NCBI RefSeq assembly: GCF_000439455.1
Contig: NC_021833.1
Span: 1 to 64,000, forward strand
Length of the DNA stretch: 64,000 nucleotides
Direction of reading: 5' to 3'
Source of the DNA: Spiroplasma diminutum CUAS-1
GTDB lineage: Bacteria > Bacillota_I > Bacilli_A > Mycoplasmatales > Mycoplasmataceae
Each line of letters opens with the position of its first letter. Position 1 is the first letter of the stretch. The position numbers were made by a program, and so were the translations under genes. This document shows, in pieces, positions 36,561 through 57,387 of this stretch. A model generated the notes under the pieces. The model was not told where the DNA came from and did not search any database. It was given only the letters and a program-made list of their open reading frames with translations.

Positions 36561-37358
36561 ATGAAGTGATGATTTTCAGATTATGATGGAACTATCAATT
36601 TAAAACATAATAATTATATTGACCCAAGAGATTTAGATTTTATAAAAAGATGAATTAAAGATGGTAATAAGTTTGCAATTGCAACGGGCAGAATGGAACA
36701 TGAAATAAGACCTGTACTTGAAAGTTCAAATATTCCTTATGATTATATGATCTGCAATAATGGAGCAGTTATATATGATAAAGAAAATGGTATTTTAGAA
36801 AGTGCTTCAATACCAATGGAATCAAGGAAAGACATAATAGAATTATTCGACACACTTAAAGATGAATATATTTTAGGATATTGTTTAAAAGATCAAAGAA
36901 TGGGTTATTCAAGAGTTGAAGTTGAAGAAATTTATAGTAATCCTTTTTTAAATGAATATGCAACAAAAGAAAATAATTTTGAAAAGGGTAATAATGATAT
37001 TCTTAATTCTCCGGATTTAAATTTACTTTATTTCTTTGTAGCAGTTAAAGATATAGAAAAAGTAAAAAAAATAATTGATGGAAAAATAAAAGGTTGTAAA
37101 GCTGTTAGAACACATCAAAATGTAATAGAGATTATGAGAGAAGATGTTTCAAAAGCTTATGGTATTAAAATTCTTCAAGAAATTAATAATTTCTCATTAG
37201 AGGATGTTTATACAAGCGGTGATGGTGAAAATGATATCGAAATGCTTGAGCTTACTAATAATTCTTTTGCTATGAGAAATCATCAAACTAACGTTGATAA
37301 AGCAGCTAAATATATAATTGATAATGTTTATGAGATAGAAAAAATTAAATTTTTATAA
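36561..37358 (+). CDS. HAD-superfamily hydrolase, Cof type
   Basis: This is a soluble phosphatase of 265 residues. The nucleophile motif DYDGT is at the N-terminus, IATGR holds motif II, and the C-terminal GDGENDIEML carries the metal-binding aspartates with an upstream Lys in motif III. The cap lies between motifs II and III (Cof/C2 type). Mollicutes carry many such enzymes acting on sugar phosphates or nucleotides; the substrate is unknown. It lies alone between rplA and merR. Confidence 0.85.
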
Positions 37359-37366
37359 ATTTTCTC

Positions 37367-37397
37367 TTGCATTAAAGTAACTTTAATCTAATATACT
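37367..37397 (+). promoter_or_regulatory. MerR-type promoter with operator dyad
   Basis: TTGCAT (37367-37372) and TATACT (37392-37397) are separated by 19 bp, the long spacing typical of MerR-controlled promoters. The spacer region holds a perfect dyad, ATTAAAGTAACTTTAAT, at 37371-37387. A second inverted repeat, TTTGAAG with CTTCAAA (37401-37420), follows in the leader. The downstream merR and reductase genes are the expected targets. Confidence 0.8.
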
Positions 37398-37445
37398 ATT
37401 TTTGAAGTTAAAGCTTCAAAGTATTAACAAGAAAGGAAAGCAAAG

Positions 37446-37814
37446 ATGAAAAAAATATATTTAAATGAACTTTCAAGAAGGCTTTCTATAAATGAATCAG
37501 CACTAAGATATTACGATTCTAAAAATTTATTTCCAAAAATGAAAAGAGATGAAAATAATTATAGATTTGTATATGAAGAAGATATTTTATACATAAATAC
37601 AATAATTTGTCTTAAAAAGACAGGAATGTCGTTAGAAAATATAAGTCATTATTTGGAACTTATTGAAAAAGGTTTAGAAAGTGTTGAAGAAAGACAAGAT
37701 ATTATAATTAATCAAGAAAAAATTGTTTTAGAGAAAATTAAAGATTTAGAAAATCAATTAGAATTCATTCAACAAAAGAAGATTTATTATAAAGAAATGT
37801 TAATGAAAAAATAG
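37446..37814 (+). CDS. MerR-family transcriptional regulator
   Basis: The 122-residue protein has an N-terminal winged helix-turn-helix (YLNELSRRLSINESALRYYD) with the ALRYYD hallmark, then a coiled-coil dimerisation helix with heptad-like Leu/Ile. The C-terminal region is short and without a cysteine cluster, so it is not a typical metal sensor; many such regulators respond to aldehydes or other small electrophiles. It is preceded by its own 19-bp-spaced promoter and followed by an aldo/keto reductase gene 15 bp downstream. Confidence 0.9.
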   Translation: MKKIYLNELSRRLSINESALRYYDSKNLFPKMKRDENNYRFVYEEDILYINTIICLKKTGMSLENISHYLELIEKGLESVEERQDIIINQEKIVLEKIKDLENQLEFIQQKKIYYKEMLMKK

Positions 37815-37829
37815 AAAAGGTATGTATAT

Positions 37830-38822
<993 letters not shown>

Positions 38823-38829
38823 TAAACTA

Positions 38830-38858
38830 GGGGGAATGAGATTATTTCTCCCTTTTTT
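38830..38858 (+). terminator. Terminator after the reductase gene
   Basis: GG plus GAGA (38833-38841, with an AAT bulge) pairs with TCTCCC (38847-38852), followed by six T residues. Confidence 0.65.
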
Positions 38859-38880
38859 ATAATGAAATTTGATGAAAAAT

Positions 38881-39060
38881 ATATGTAGTTGAATATTAAT
38901 TATGATATTATATTAATGCTATTCGTACCGAAGAAAGTAACTGGGATTTATCCCTTAATTTGTTACCGAGGAATGAAACTACATATATAATTGTAAGTTT
39001 TTCTTACAATGTTTATTGTATTTTTAATTGACCTCGGAAATTATCTGAGGTTTTATTTTG
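38881..39060 (+). promoter_or_regulatory. L10 ribosomal protein leader with attenuator
   Basis: This matches the Firmicute L10 leader. ATATGTAGTT (38881-38890) closes with AACTACATAT (38977-38986) around the conserved ATTCGTACCGAAG and TTACCGAGG elements. CCTCGG (39032-39037) can pair back with CCGAGG (38966-38971), or form the terminator ACCTCGG with CTGAGGT (39031-39037 with 39045-39051), followed by TTTATTTTG. L10(L12)4 binding to the first part would favour the terminator. Confidence 0.85.
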
Positions 39061-39098
39061 ATCTTAAAATCGAAAAGTAAAAAAGGAGGTCGTTAAGA

Positions 39099-39599
39099 GT
39101 GTCAAACGCAAGACCAGCTCATGCTAAAAAGAATGAGATAGTTAAAGAAATTGCAGAAAAAATTAAAAATTGCAAAGGTATGGCAATTGCTGAATACAAA
39201 AATTTAACTGTAGCACAAATGACAGAATTAAGAAACAAAGCTCGTGAACAAGGAATTTTTATAAAAGTTTATAAAGACTCATTAGTTACAAGAGCAGTTG
39301 AAGAATTAAAAATTACAGGATTAGATGCTTACTTAGTACAACAAAATGTTTACATTTTCTCAGATGAAGAAGCATTGTATCCTGCAAAATTAGTTGCAGA
39401 ATTTGCAAAAACAAACCCTGATTTAGTTCTTAAAGCAGGAATCTATGAAGGTAATGTTATGGATACAGCAGCAATTACAGAAATTGCTTCTCTTCCATCA
39501 AAAGATGAATTATACTCAATGTTTGCTTCATCACTTATTTACCCATTACGCCAACTTATGTTGACTGTAAAAGAAATAGCAAATACAAGATCAGAATAA
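39099..39599 (+). CDS. rplJ: 50S ribosomal protein L10
   Basis: L10 anchors L7/L12 to the ribosome. The 166-residue product starts at GTG 39099 behind a perfect AAGGAGGT site. It has NARPAHAKKNEIVKEI, the GMAIAEYKNLTVAQM stretch and the C-terminal helix that binds L7/L12. Expression should be controlled by the L10 leader. Confidence 0.97.
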   Translation: MSNARPAHAKKNEIVKEIAEKIKNCKGMAIAEYKNLTVAQMTELRNKAREQGIFIKVYKDSLVTRAVEELKITGLDAYLVQQNVYIFSDEEALYPAKLVAEFAKTNPDLVLKAGIYEGNVMDTAAITEIASLPSKDELYSMFASSLIYPLRQLMLTVKEIANTRSE

Positions 39600-39665
39600 T
39601 AAAACAATTAAGCGTACAAATAGCGATTAATTAAAAAAACAAGAAAGAACAAGGAGAAAAAAATC

Positions 39666-40031
39666 ATGGCAATTACAAAAGACGATATTATTAAAGCTTT
39701 AGAAGAAATGAAATTAACAGAATTAAACGATTTAGTTAAAGCAATCGAAGATCACTTCGGAGTAGTAGCAGCAGCTGCAGTAGCAGCTCCTGCCGCAGCA
39801 GCAGGTGGAGCAGCACCTAGTGAAGTTAGCGTTATGTTAACAAACCCAGGAGGAAACAAAGTTTCAGTTATTAAATTAGTAAAAGAAATGACTGGATTAG
39901 GATTAATGGATGCTAAAAAATTAGTTGATGGAACATTACCTGTAGCTATTAAAGAAAACGTAAAAGTTGAAGAAGCTGAAGAAATGAAAAAACAATTAAT
40001 GGAAGCTGGAGCATCAGTAGATTTAAAATAA
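39666..40031 (+). CDS. rplL: 50S ribosomal protein L7/L12
   Basis: L7/L12 is the stalk protein that recruits translation factors. It has 121 residues: an N-terminal dimerisation helix, an Ala/Gly-rich hinge (about 33-50) and the C-terminal globular domain with [20 protein letters not shown]. It has unusually few A/T-biased codons in the alanine run. A strong terminator follows. Confidence 0.98.
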   Translation: MAITKDDIIKALEEMKLTELNDLVKAIEDHFGVVAAAAVAAPAAAAGGAAPSEVSVMLTNPGGNKVSVIKLVKEMTGLGLMDAKKLVDGTLPVAIKENVKVEEAEEMKKQLMEAGASVDLK

Positions 40032-40044
40032 TAAATTATTTATA

Positions 40045-40067
40045 ATGACCCTAAGGGTCATTTTTTT
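40045..40067 (+). terminator. Terminator after rplL
   Basis: ATGACCCT pairs with AGGGTCAT (to 40061), followed by T residues. It overlaps the start region of the acetyltransferase leader. Confidence 0.9.
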
Positions 40068-40084
40068 ATGAAAGGAAGTATTGT

Positions 40085-40660
40085 ATGTCAAAATCTTCAA
40101 AAATTTATTTATTAAAAGATTACATAACAAATGAAGGTATTGAAGTAGGTGAATATACTTATTTTTATAGTTTTAAAAATGAACAAGGAGTAATAGAATT
40201 TCAAAATAGAAATGTTTTATATCACTTTCCCAAAATTCATAATGATAAACTAATTATTGGTAAATTTTGTGCAATTGCAGAAAATGTTAAATTTTTAATG
40301 AATGGGGCAAATCATAATATGGATAGTTTTTCAACTTTTCCTTTTGCCATGTTTAGTGAATTTAAAGTTGATAAAAAAACTTTAATTCCTGAAAAAATAA
40401 AAGGTGACACAATCATTGAAAATGATGTTTGAATTGGATATGGAGCAACAATTATGCCTGGAATAAAGATTGGAAATGGAGCCATAATTGCAGCTAAATC
40501 AGTTATAACAAAAGATGTAGAACCATATTCAATTGTTGGGGGAAATCCAGCGAAACTTATTCGTATGAGATTTGAAGAAGAAAAGATAAAGGAATTGCAA
40601 AAACTAAAATGATGAGATAAAACTTTAGAAGAAATAGAAAATATAATAAAAGGACAATAA
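40085..40660 (+). CDS. Vat/CatB-like xenobiotic O-acetyltransferase
   Basis: This is a 191-residue hexapeptide-repeat (left-handed beta-helix) acetyltransferase. Landmarks shared with streptogramin A acetyltransferases (Vat) and CatB are VGEYTYFYS, LIIGKFCAIA, MNGANHNMDS (with the catalytic His), IKGDTIIENDVWIG, IMPGIKIGNGAIIAA and VGGNPAKLI. TGA codons in VWIG and near the C-terminus are Trp. In Bacillus an rRNA methyltransferase (rsmC) sits here between rplL and rpoB. Substrate could be an antibiotic or a cell metabolite. Its ATG follows AAAGGAAG. Confidence 0.85.
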
Positions 40661-40840
40661 TAGGGTATTATTATATAGACATTTATCAATGCAACAAATA
40701 TTCATAAATGCAAAATAGATTTTTATATATGAAATAAATAGTTTAAAATTATTTATTTTTTTGATTTGCTATTGAAAAGCACTCAAAAATAATATAGAAT
40801 TTGTTTGCGTATGTTTTATTTGAACGGGGGACACTATTAA
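40661..40840. other. AT-rich gap before rpoB
   Basis: This 180-bp gap has no gene. An imperfect AAATAAAT/ATTTATTT hairpin followed by T residues (about 40731-40762) could end the acetyltransferase transcript. TTGAAA (40772-40777) and TATAGA (40793-40798), with a short 15-bp spacing, are a weak candidate rpoB promoter. The rpoB start is preceded by an unusual GGGGGAC sequence. Confidence 0.4.
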
Positions 40841-44656
<3,816 letters not shown>

Positions 44657-44675
44657 TAAAGGGAGAAGTTTTAGA

Positions 44676-48423
<3,748 letters not shown>

Positions 48424-48425
<2 letters not shown>

Positions 48426-48449
48426 AAAAAGGTTGAGAAACCTTTTTTT
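48424..48449 (+). terminator. Terminator after rpoC
   Basis: AAAAAGGTT pairs with AACCTTTTT around TGAGA, with a T tail. It overlaps the last bases of the stop codon. Confidence 0.88.
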
Positions 48450-48517
48450 ATTTATTGCTATTTTTAAACTTTTTAGTTTCAAAATAGTGTATATTCTTTT
48501 TTAGGAGGTTTCTAAGT

Positions 48518-48943
48518 TTGAAAATATTTATAGGAAATGATCATGCAGCTGTTGAAATGAAAAATAAAATAGTTGAATATTTAAAAGAAAATGGACATGA
48601 TGTAATCAATATTGGAACAGATGGACATGATTCAGTTGATTATCCAGATTTTGGTCAAGAAGTTGCAAAAAAAGTAGTAGCAGAAAAAACTTTCGGTATA
48701 GTTATTTGCGGTAGTGGAATTGGAATTTCAATTGCTGCAAATAAGGTTAAAGGAGCACGTGCTGCATTATGTTATGAAGACCAAGGAGCAATTCTTGCAA
48801 GACAACATAATAATGCAAATATTTTAGCGCTTGGGGCAAGATTTATTGCAAATGAAAAAGCAATTAGACTTGTAGATATCTTTTTAAACACTCAATTTGA
48901 AGAGAGACATAAAAATAGAGTAGAAAAACTTAATAATCAATAA
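48518..48943 (+). CDS. rpiB: Ribose-5-phosphate isomerase B
   Basis: The enzyme interconverts ribulose-5-phosphate and ribose-5-phosphate. The 141-residue product has IGNDHAA at the N-terminus, SVDYPDFG, the catalytic Cys in VICGSGIGISIAANK, and HNNANILALG. It starts at TTG 48518 behind a perfect AGGAGGT site; no ATG is available. With upp 14 bp downstream it feeds ribose phosphate and PRPP use for nucleotide salvage. Confidence 0.93.
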   Translation: MKIFIGNDHAAVEMKNKIVEYLKENGHDVINIGTDGHDSVDYPDFGQEVAKKVVAEKTFGIVICGSGIGISIAANKVKGARAALCYEDQGAILARQHNNANILALGARFIANEKAIRLVDIFLNTQFEERHKNRVEKLNNQ

Positions 48944-48957
48944 GGGAGATTAAAAAA

Positions 48958-49578
<621 letters not shown>

Positions 49579-49581
<3 letters not shown>

Positions 49582-49606
49582 ATACTTTAAGTATCTATTT
49601 TTTTAT
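49579..49606 (+). terminator. Terminator overlapping the upp stop codon
   Basis: TAGATACTT pairs with AGTATCTA, followed by seven T residues. The stem starts at the TAG stop. Confidence 0.85.
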
Positions 49607-49687
49607 TTATGAATATAATTTTCATAGATTTTAGAAATTAATAAGAGTATTATTAACTAGATGGAACTTAATAAGGAGATTATAATT

Positions 49688-50041
49688 TTGTTTAAAAATA
49701 AAAAAGTAATTATGTATTTAATCCTTATTTTTATGATTCTGATTATATTATCAATTCTAGCTTTCATTAAAATAGTAAATTACACATTTATCACAGGATA
49801 TCTTTTAGCATCTTGTTTTTTGTATTTTTCATTTATATTCATGAAATTTGCAATAAGGGATTTAACAAATAGCTTAAATCCCTACAATTATGTATTTTTT
49901 TCAATTTTAAGAGCAGGATTCTATATTGTTCCATTCCTTATAAGTTTTTATTTACCTGATATATTCAATGTCTATGGATTATTAATTGGATTTGTAATAA
50001 ACTGAATTCCTTTGGTTTTTATACATAAACAAAGTAAGTAA
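49688..50041 (+). CDS. atpI: AtpI-like membrane protein (MG406 type)
   Basis: The 117-residue protein has about four hydrophobic segments and lies directly before atpB, the place of atpI/MG406 in mollicutes. AtpI-type proteins help assemble the c-ring. Primary similarity is low, as usual for this gene. I choose the TTG at 49688 because AAGGAGATT lies just upstream at 49672-49680; the in-frame ATG at 49661 is upstream of that site. TGA at 50003 is Trp. Confidence 0.72.
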
Positions 50042-50058
50042 AATTTTATATGGTAACC

Positions 50059-50079
50059 AAAAAAAAAAAAAAAAGGGGG
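50059..50079 (+). repeat. A16-G5 homopolymer tract at the atpB ribosome-binding site
   Basis: Sixteen A (50059-50074) are followed by five G (50075-50079), which are part of the atpB Shine-Dalgarno sequence. The atpB ATG is at 50085. It is the longest clean homopolymer I see in the window. Length could vary by polymerase slippage. Confidence 0.85.
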
Positions 50080-50084
50080 TCTAT

Positions 50085-50858
50085 ATGTTCCTTACTGAGG
50101 GTGCAGGTCTAGGCGATGTTTTGTTTACTTTAACCCCACAACTTTTATCAATTCTTATTACTTGTATTATAATTTGTACATTTTGTATAGTTTATAATGT
50201 AAAAATAAGAAATTATAAAGAGGATAAAAAATTAACAGGTTTTTTAGTATTAACAGAAATGTTTATTACTAAAGTTGAAAACATGGTTGTTACAATTATG
50301 GGTAAACAACATAGGAAGTTAACTCCATACATAATGTATTTATTTATGTATATTATTGTTTCTTCAGTTGTTGCAATTTTAGGAATAGAGCCTTTGACAA
50401 CTTCTTATACAGTTACATTATCAATGGGTCTTGTGACTTTTATAGGTATATACTATTATGGATTAAAATATCAAAAACTAGCTTTCTTTAAAAGATATTA
50501 TAATCCTATTGAATTAATTGGACAGTTTGTTCCATTAATATCTTTATCATTTAGGTTATTTGGAAATATGCTTGGTGGAAGTATTTTATTAGGACTATTA
50601 TATGGTAGTCTAATACAACTTCAAGGAAATATTTTTTGACCTGATGGTCCTGGAATGGACTGAGAAAATAAAATTAATTATTGATGAGCAGGATTTAATA
50701 TTTTTTCAGTAATTTCACTTCCATGATTACATTTATACTTTGACTTGTTCGATGGAACAATTCAAGCAATAGTTTTCTCAATGTTAACGTTATCTTACTG
50801 ATCTGGTGCAAAATCTGGTGAAGGAAAAGATGAAGGACAAGAGAAACCACAAAGATAA
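50085..50858 (+). CDS. atpB: ATP synthase Fo subunit a
   Basis: Subunit a forms the proton half-channels next to the c-ring. The 257-residue protein has five to six membrane segments. The essential arginine is in SFRLFGNMLGGS (residue Arg about 158). The TGA codons in the C-terminal half are Trp. The start is preceded by the A16-G5 tract. Gene order B, E, F, H, A, G, D, C is the standard atp operon. Confidence 0.94.
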
Positions 50859-50879
50859 TTTATAAAGGAGAAAAAAAAT

Positions 50880-51212
50880 ATGTTTGCGCAAACACTTACA
50901 ACAATTTATACAAATTTTGGAGGTAATTTAATTTCAGTAATGCCTCTTTACTCAACATTAATGATGTTTTTAGCAGAAGGTGATGATATTGGAACTGGAT
51001 TGAAAATGTTAGGAGCAGGACTTACTGGAACTGGAATGATTGGAGCTTCAATTGGTCAAGGTATAGTTGGTTATGGAGCATGTGTTGCTATTGGAAGAAA
51101 TCCAGAGACAGCTCCAAAAATTACTTCAACATTAATAGTTACAGCAGGATTTTGTGAATCTGGTGCTATCTATGCTTTAGTTATTGCAATATTATTAATC
51201 TTTGTAGCATAA
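50880..51212 (+). CDS. atpE: ATP synthase Fo subunit c
   Basis: This is the proton-carrying ring subunit. The last 70 residues are the normal two-helix hairpin: a glycine-rich first helix (GAGLTGTGMIGASIGQGIVG), a polar RNPE loop, and the second helix with the ion-binding Glu in GFCESGAI. The 35-40 residue N-terminal extension, partly hydrophobic, is common in mollicutes. It has 110 residues. Confidence 0.95.
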   Translation: MFAQTLTTIYTNFGGNLISVMPLYSTLMMFLAEGDDIGTGLKMLGAGLTGTGMIGASIGQGIVGYGACVAIGRNPETAPKITSTLIVTAGFCESGAIYALVIAILLIFVA

Positions 51213-51228
51213 GAAGGGTGTGAAATTT

Positions 51229-51747
51229 ATGCTTTTATTAGTTGCTGGAATTCCCAATATTATTGAGAATTTATTTCCTAACTTAGCTAATTTTATTGCT
51301 CACATTTTGTCAACAATAGTTATTCTTGTGTTGCTTACAAAATTAGTTTATAAACCATTTAGAGAAACAATTAAAGAACGTAGAAAAAAAATTAATGAAC
51401 TTTTAGATGACGCTGTTTCAAAACAAGCGAAAGCTAATAAAAATAATAAAGAAGCTTTTAAAATGTTAGATTCTGCAAAAGAAGAATCAAAACAAATTAT
51501 TAATTCAGCAAAATTATCTGCAGATAATTTGAAATTTGAAATTATTGAAAATGCAAGAGTTGAAGCTACAAATATTCAAACACATGCACAAAAAATAATT
51601 GATTTTGAAAGAAATGAAATGCACGAACAAATAAGACAAGAAGCAATTGATCTTGCATTTATTGCAGTTGAAAAATTATTGAATGAAAATATTTCTAAAG
51701 ATAAAAATGAAAAAATGATTCAAGACTTTATAAAGACTTTGGACTAA
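51229..51747 (+). CDS. atpF: ATP synthase Fo subunit b
   Basis: Subunit b is the peripheral stalk. One N-terminal membrane segment (about residues 20-42) is followed by a long charged coiled coil. The length is 172 residues. The ATG at 51229 lies eight bases after AAGGGTG; an in-frame GTG at 51220 is within that site and is less likely. Confidence 0.92.
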   Translation: MLLLVAGIPNIIENLFPNLANFIAHILSTIVILVLLTKLVYKPFRETIKERRKKINELLDDAVSKQAKANKNNKEAFKMLDSAKEESKQIINSAKLSADNLKFEIIENARVEATNIQTHAQKIIDFERNEMHEQIRQEAIDLAFIAVEKLLNENISKDKNEKMIQDFIKTLD

Positions 51748-51751
51748 TTAA

Positions 51752-52297
51752 ATGTTAAAACAAACTTTAATTAATAACTGAGCCACAGCAATTAGTGAAA
51801 TTGCAATTGAAGAAAAGAAAGTTGAATTATTTACTAAAACTTTAGAAGAGTTAAAGGAAGTCTTTATTTTAAATCCTGATGTGATTAATTTTTTATCAAA
51901 TAGATCAATTACGATTAGTAAAAGATTAGAATTTGTTGATAAAATTTTCAAATCAGAGATTGATATATTAATTTTGAATTGTTTGAAATTAATTATTGAA
52001 AGAGAAAGTTTTTATTCAGTTAATTATATTTTTACTGCAGCTATTAAAAAACTTTGGGAAAGTTTAAATATTTCAAAAGGAATAATTTATTCTACAATTG
52101 AAATTGATAAAAAACTAATTAAAATCATGGAAGAAAAAATTCATAAAAAAATTAATCATGAAATAAAATTAGAAAATAAAATTGACAGCTCTTTAATTGC
52201 TGGAGTAAGAATTGAAGTTGCCAATAATGTCTTTGACTTTTCATTAAAAGGAAAAGCTGAGGATATGAAAAATAGTATTTTAGAAAATAGAAAATAG
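51752..52297 (+). CDS. atpH: ATP synthase F1 subunit delta
   Basis: Delta joins the top of F1 to subunit b. The 181-residue product has the N-terminal helical domain (YATA-like [11 protein letters not shown], with a TGA Trp) and the C-terminal [12 protein letters not shown] motif typical of delta. It starts four bases after atpF. Confidence 0.92.
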
Positions 52298-52307
52298 AGG
52301 TGAACAC

Positions 52308-53882
52308 ATGCCACTTAAAATAAATGAAATATCAGAAGTTATAAAAAAGCAAATCAAAGAATATGGTAAGACAGTTATTGAATCACAAGAAGGTACTGTT
52401 GCAAGTATTGGTGATGGTGTTGCACTATTATTTGGTCTTGATGATGTAATGATGGGTGAACTTTTAATTTTCTCAAATGATATTTATGGTATGGCTCTTA
52501 ATTTAGAAGAGGGAGCAGTTGGTGCTGTTATCATGGGTGATGATTCAAAAATTCGTCAAGGTGATAAAGTAATAAGAACTGGAAAAGTTGTTGAAACCCC
52601 AGTTGGAGACTCATTACTTGGAAGAGTATTAAATGGTATTGGACTTCCTATTGATGGAAATGGTCCATTGAATAATAAAGATTTTTCACCTGTTGAAAAA
52701 ATTGCTTCAGGAGTTATGTCAAGAAAATCTGTTAGTCAACCAATGGAAACTGGAATAATTGCAATTGATGCTATTATTCCAATTGGAAAAGGTCAACGTG
52801 AATTAATTATTGGAGATAGACAAACTGGAAAAACTGCTATTGCAATTGATGCAATTATTAATCAGCAAGGTAAAAATGTTAAATGTATCTATGTTGCAAT
52901 TGGACAAAAGGAATCTACAGTTGCACAAGTTGTAGAAAAATTAAAACAAGCAGGTTCAATGGAATACACAACAGTTATTTCAGCTTCAGCAAGTGAATCA
53001 GCTCCAATGCAATATATTGCTCCATATACTGGAGTTTCAATTGCAGAAGAATGAATGTCAAAAGGAAATGATGTTTTAATAGTCTATGATGATTTATCAA
53101 AACACGCAATTGCTTATAGAACATTAGCTTTATTGTTAAGAAGACCACCAGGTCGTGAAGCTTATCCTGGAGATGTATTTTATTTACATTCAAGATTACT
53201 TGAAAGAGCAGCAAGAGTTAATGAAAATTTTGGTGGTGGAAGTATAACAGCATTACCAATAATTGAAACTCAGGCAGGAGATATATCAGCATATATTCCA
53301 ACAAATGTTATTTCAATTACTGATGGACAAATCTTTTTATCAGAACAATTATTTAATTCAGGAATTAGACCTGCTGTAGACACAGGGTTATCAGTTTCAA
53401 GAGTAGGATCTTCTGCTCAAATAAAAGCTGTTAAACAAGTAGCAGGAACTCTAAAATTAGAATTAGCACAATATTATGAATTGCAGTCATTTGCAAAATT
53501 TGGAAGTGATTTAGATGAAACAACAAAAGAGACATTAAATCATGGTCAAAAAATAGTTGAGCTTTTAAAACAAAGACAATATAGACCAACTTCGCAAATT
53601 GATCAAGCAATAGTTTTATTAGCTATTAAAGAAAGATTAATAAAATGGTTACCAATAAGTGAAATGATTAATTTTAAGGAATTAATTATAAATCACTTCG
53701 AAAATGATAAAAGTGCAAAGGCACTAAGAAAAATGTTAGAAGCGGAAAAAGAATTTAGTGACAAGTTATATACTGATATAACTTCACAAATTATATTAGT
53801 TTTAAAAGATATAATTTCAAAATTGACTGGTTACAATATTACTGATTTTGGTAAAGAAGAAGAGTTTGAAAAACTAAAATAA
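52308..53882 (+). CDS. atpA: ATP synthase F1 subunit alpha
   Basis: Alpha is the non-catalytic nucleotide-binding subunit. It has 524 residues, with a TGA Trp at 53052. Walker A GDRQTGKT is near residue 169, and the arginine finger lies in [12 protein letters not shown]. It is preceded by GAGGTG. Its stop is one base from the atpG start. Confidence 0.97.
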
Positions 53883-53883
53883 T

Positions 53884-56146
<2,263 letters not shown>

Positions 56147-56147
<1 letters not shown>

Positions 56148-56434
56148 TGCAATTAACTAAATTAAAAATTATTACACCTGATGAAATATATATTGATGAT
56201 TTAGAAGTAGAGTACGTAAATGTAAGAACTGCAGATGGTCAAATAACTGTTTATGCAAATCATTCACCAGTAGTTTCAACTTTATTGATTGGTGATATGA
56301 AATATGAAATTAATGGAGTTATAAAATATATTCATTTGCATAGAGGAATTATTCAAGTATCAAAAGACCAAGTTAAAATATTAACTCAAAGACTTTATGA
56401 GGTTAATGAAAAAGGTCAAAGAATAAAAAAATAA
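56147..56434 (+). CDS. atpC: ATP synthase F1 subunit epsilon, short form
   Basis: The 95-residue product covers only the N-terminal beta-sandwich of epsilon (KIITPDEIYIDDLEVEYVN, then GQITVYANHSPVVSTL). The C-terminal helical hairpin, which in most bacteria inhibits ATP hydrolysis, is almost entirely absent (normal length 130-140). The stop is genuine TAA before a strong terminator, so this is not a frameshift. Confidence 0.93.
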
Positions 56435-56476
56435 AAAAGCAGAATTAAGAATTGATTTCTTGTTCTGCTTTTCTTT
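56433..56476. terminator. Bidirectional terminator between atpC and the exonuclease gene
   Basis: AAAAGCAGAA (56435-56444) pairs with TTCTGCTTTT (56463-56472) around an 18-nt loop. It has T residues on the plus strand and A residues upstream, so it can act in both directions. It overlaps the 3' end of the minus-strand gene. Confidence 0.75.
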
Positions 56477-57374
56477 TTTCTCTATACATTAGTTGTTCTT
56501 GAACTTTATCTTCAATCATTTTTGTAAATACTCACATTTTTTCTCGTTTTAAAAAACCCATAAATCTAATATAATTTATTCTAGTTGGTTTGAAATTAAT
56601 TCTTCCAATTTCTACGTTCTTTAATATTTTAGCTATCTTTTTATTCATTAAAACTTGTTCTTTACAACTTTCAAGTTTCTTTCTTTGTTCTTCTGGAAAA
56701 TCATTTAAATTTTTAAATATATTTTCTACACAACCATATTTTGTAATAAGTTTAGTTGCTGTATTGTAATGCATTCCTCTTACACCTTTAATGTTATCTG
56801 ATTGATCTCCAAGTAAAGCTTTAATGTCAGGTATTTGACAAGGTTTACATCCAAATTTTTCAAATACCTCTTTTTTTGTAATTACTTCTTGCTTACATTT
56901 TTTTGATTGTTGTGAAACTATTCTGACATCATCACAAACTAATTGATAGGTATCCTTATCGTTTGAAACTATATCAACTCCATAACCAAGTTTAACTGCT
57001 ATTCTTGCGATAGTTCCCATAATATCGTCACCTTCAAATTTAACTTTTTCATATCATGGAATATTTGCTGATGTCAAAAAGTCTCTTACAAGTTGCATTT
57101 GAGGAATCAAATCACTTGGTGTTTCTTTTCTTGTTGCTTTATATTCTGGATAAATGTCTCTTCTTCAACATTCCTTTCCCACATCAAATGTAACTATAAC
57201 TGAGTGATATTCATTTGATTGAACTAATTGAAATATATTCGCTACAAAAACATAAACAGCATTTATTAAAACACCATCTCTGTTCATTGCTATTTTTTTT
57301 CTTTTTAAACTCCCATAATATCCTTTATGAAGCAGATGATAGCCATCAATAATCACCACTTTTTTCTTATCCAT
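56445..57374 (-). CDS. Stand-alone 5'-3' exonuclease (PolA N-terminal domain type)
   Basis: This flap nuclease of 309 residues corresponds to the 5' nuclease domain of DNA polymerase I, used in RNA primer removal. Motifs in order are VIIDGYHLLHKGYYG, TFDVGKE with RRDIYPEYKATR, EGDDIMGTIA, IVSNDKDTYQLV and the helix-hairpin-helix GDQSDNIKGV. TGA Trp codons break the frame between residues 70 and 120 and again near the C-terminus. No polymerase domain is attached, a usual mollicute arrangement. It starts behind AAGGAGA inside the tail of the YigZ gene gap. Confidence 0.92.
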
Positions 57375-57387
57375 TTTTGTTCTCCTT

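Noticed and set aside
40731-40763. Firm terminator call for the acetyltransferase gene
   Set aside because: The hairpin is AT-only and imperfect; it is only mentioned in the gap entry.
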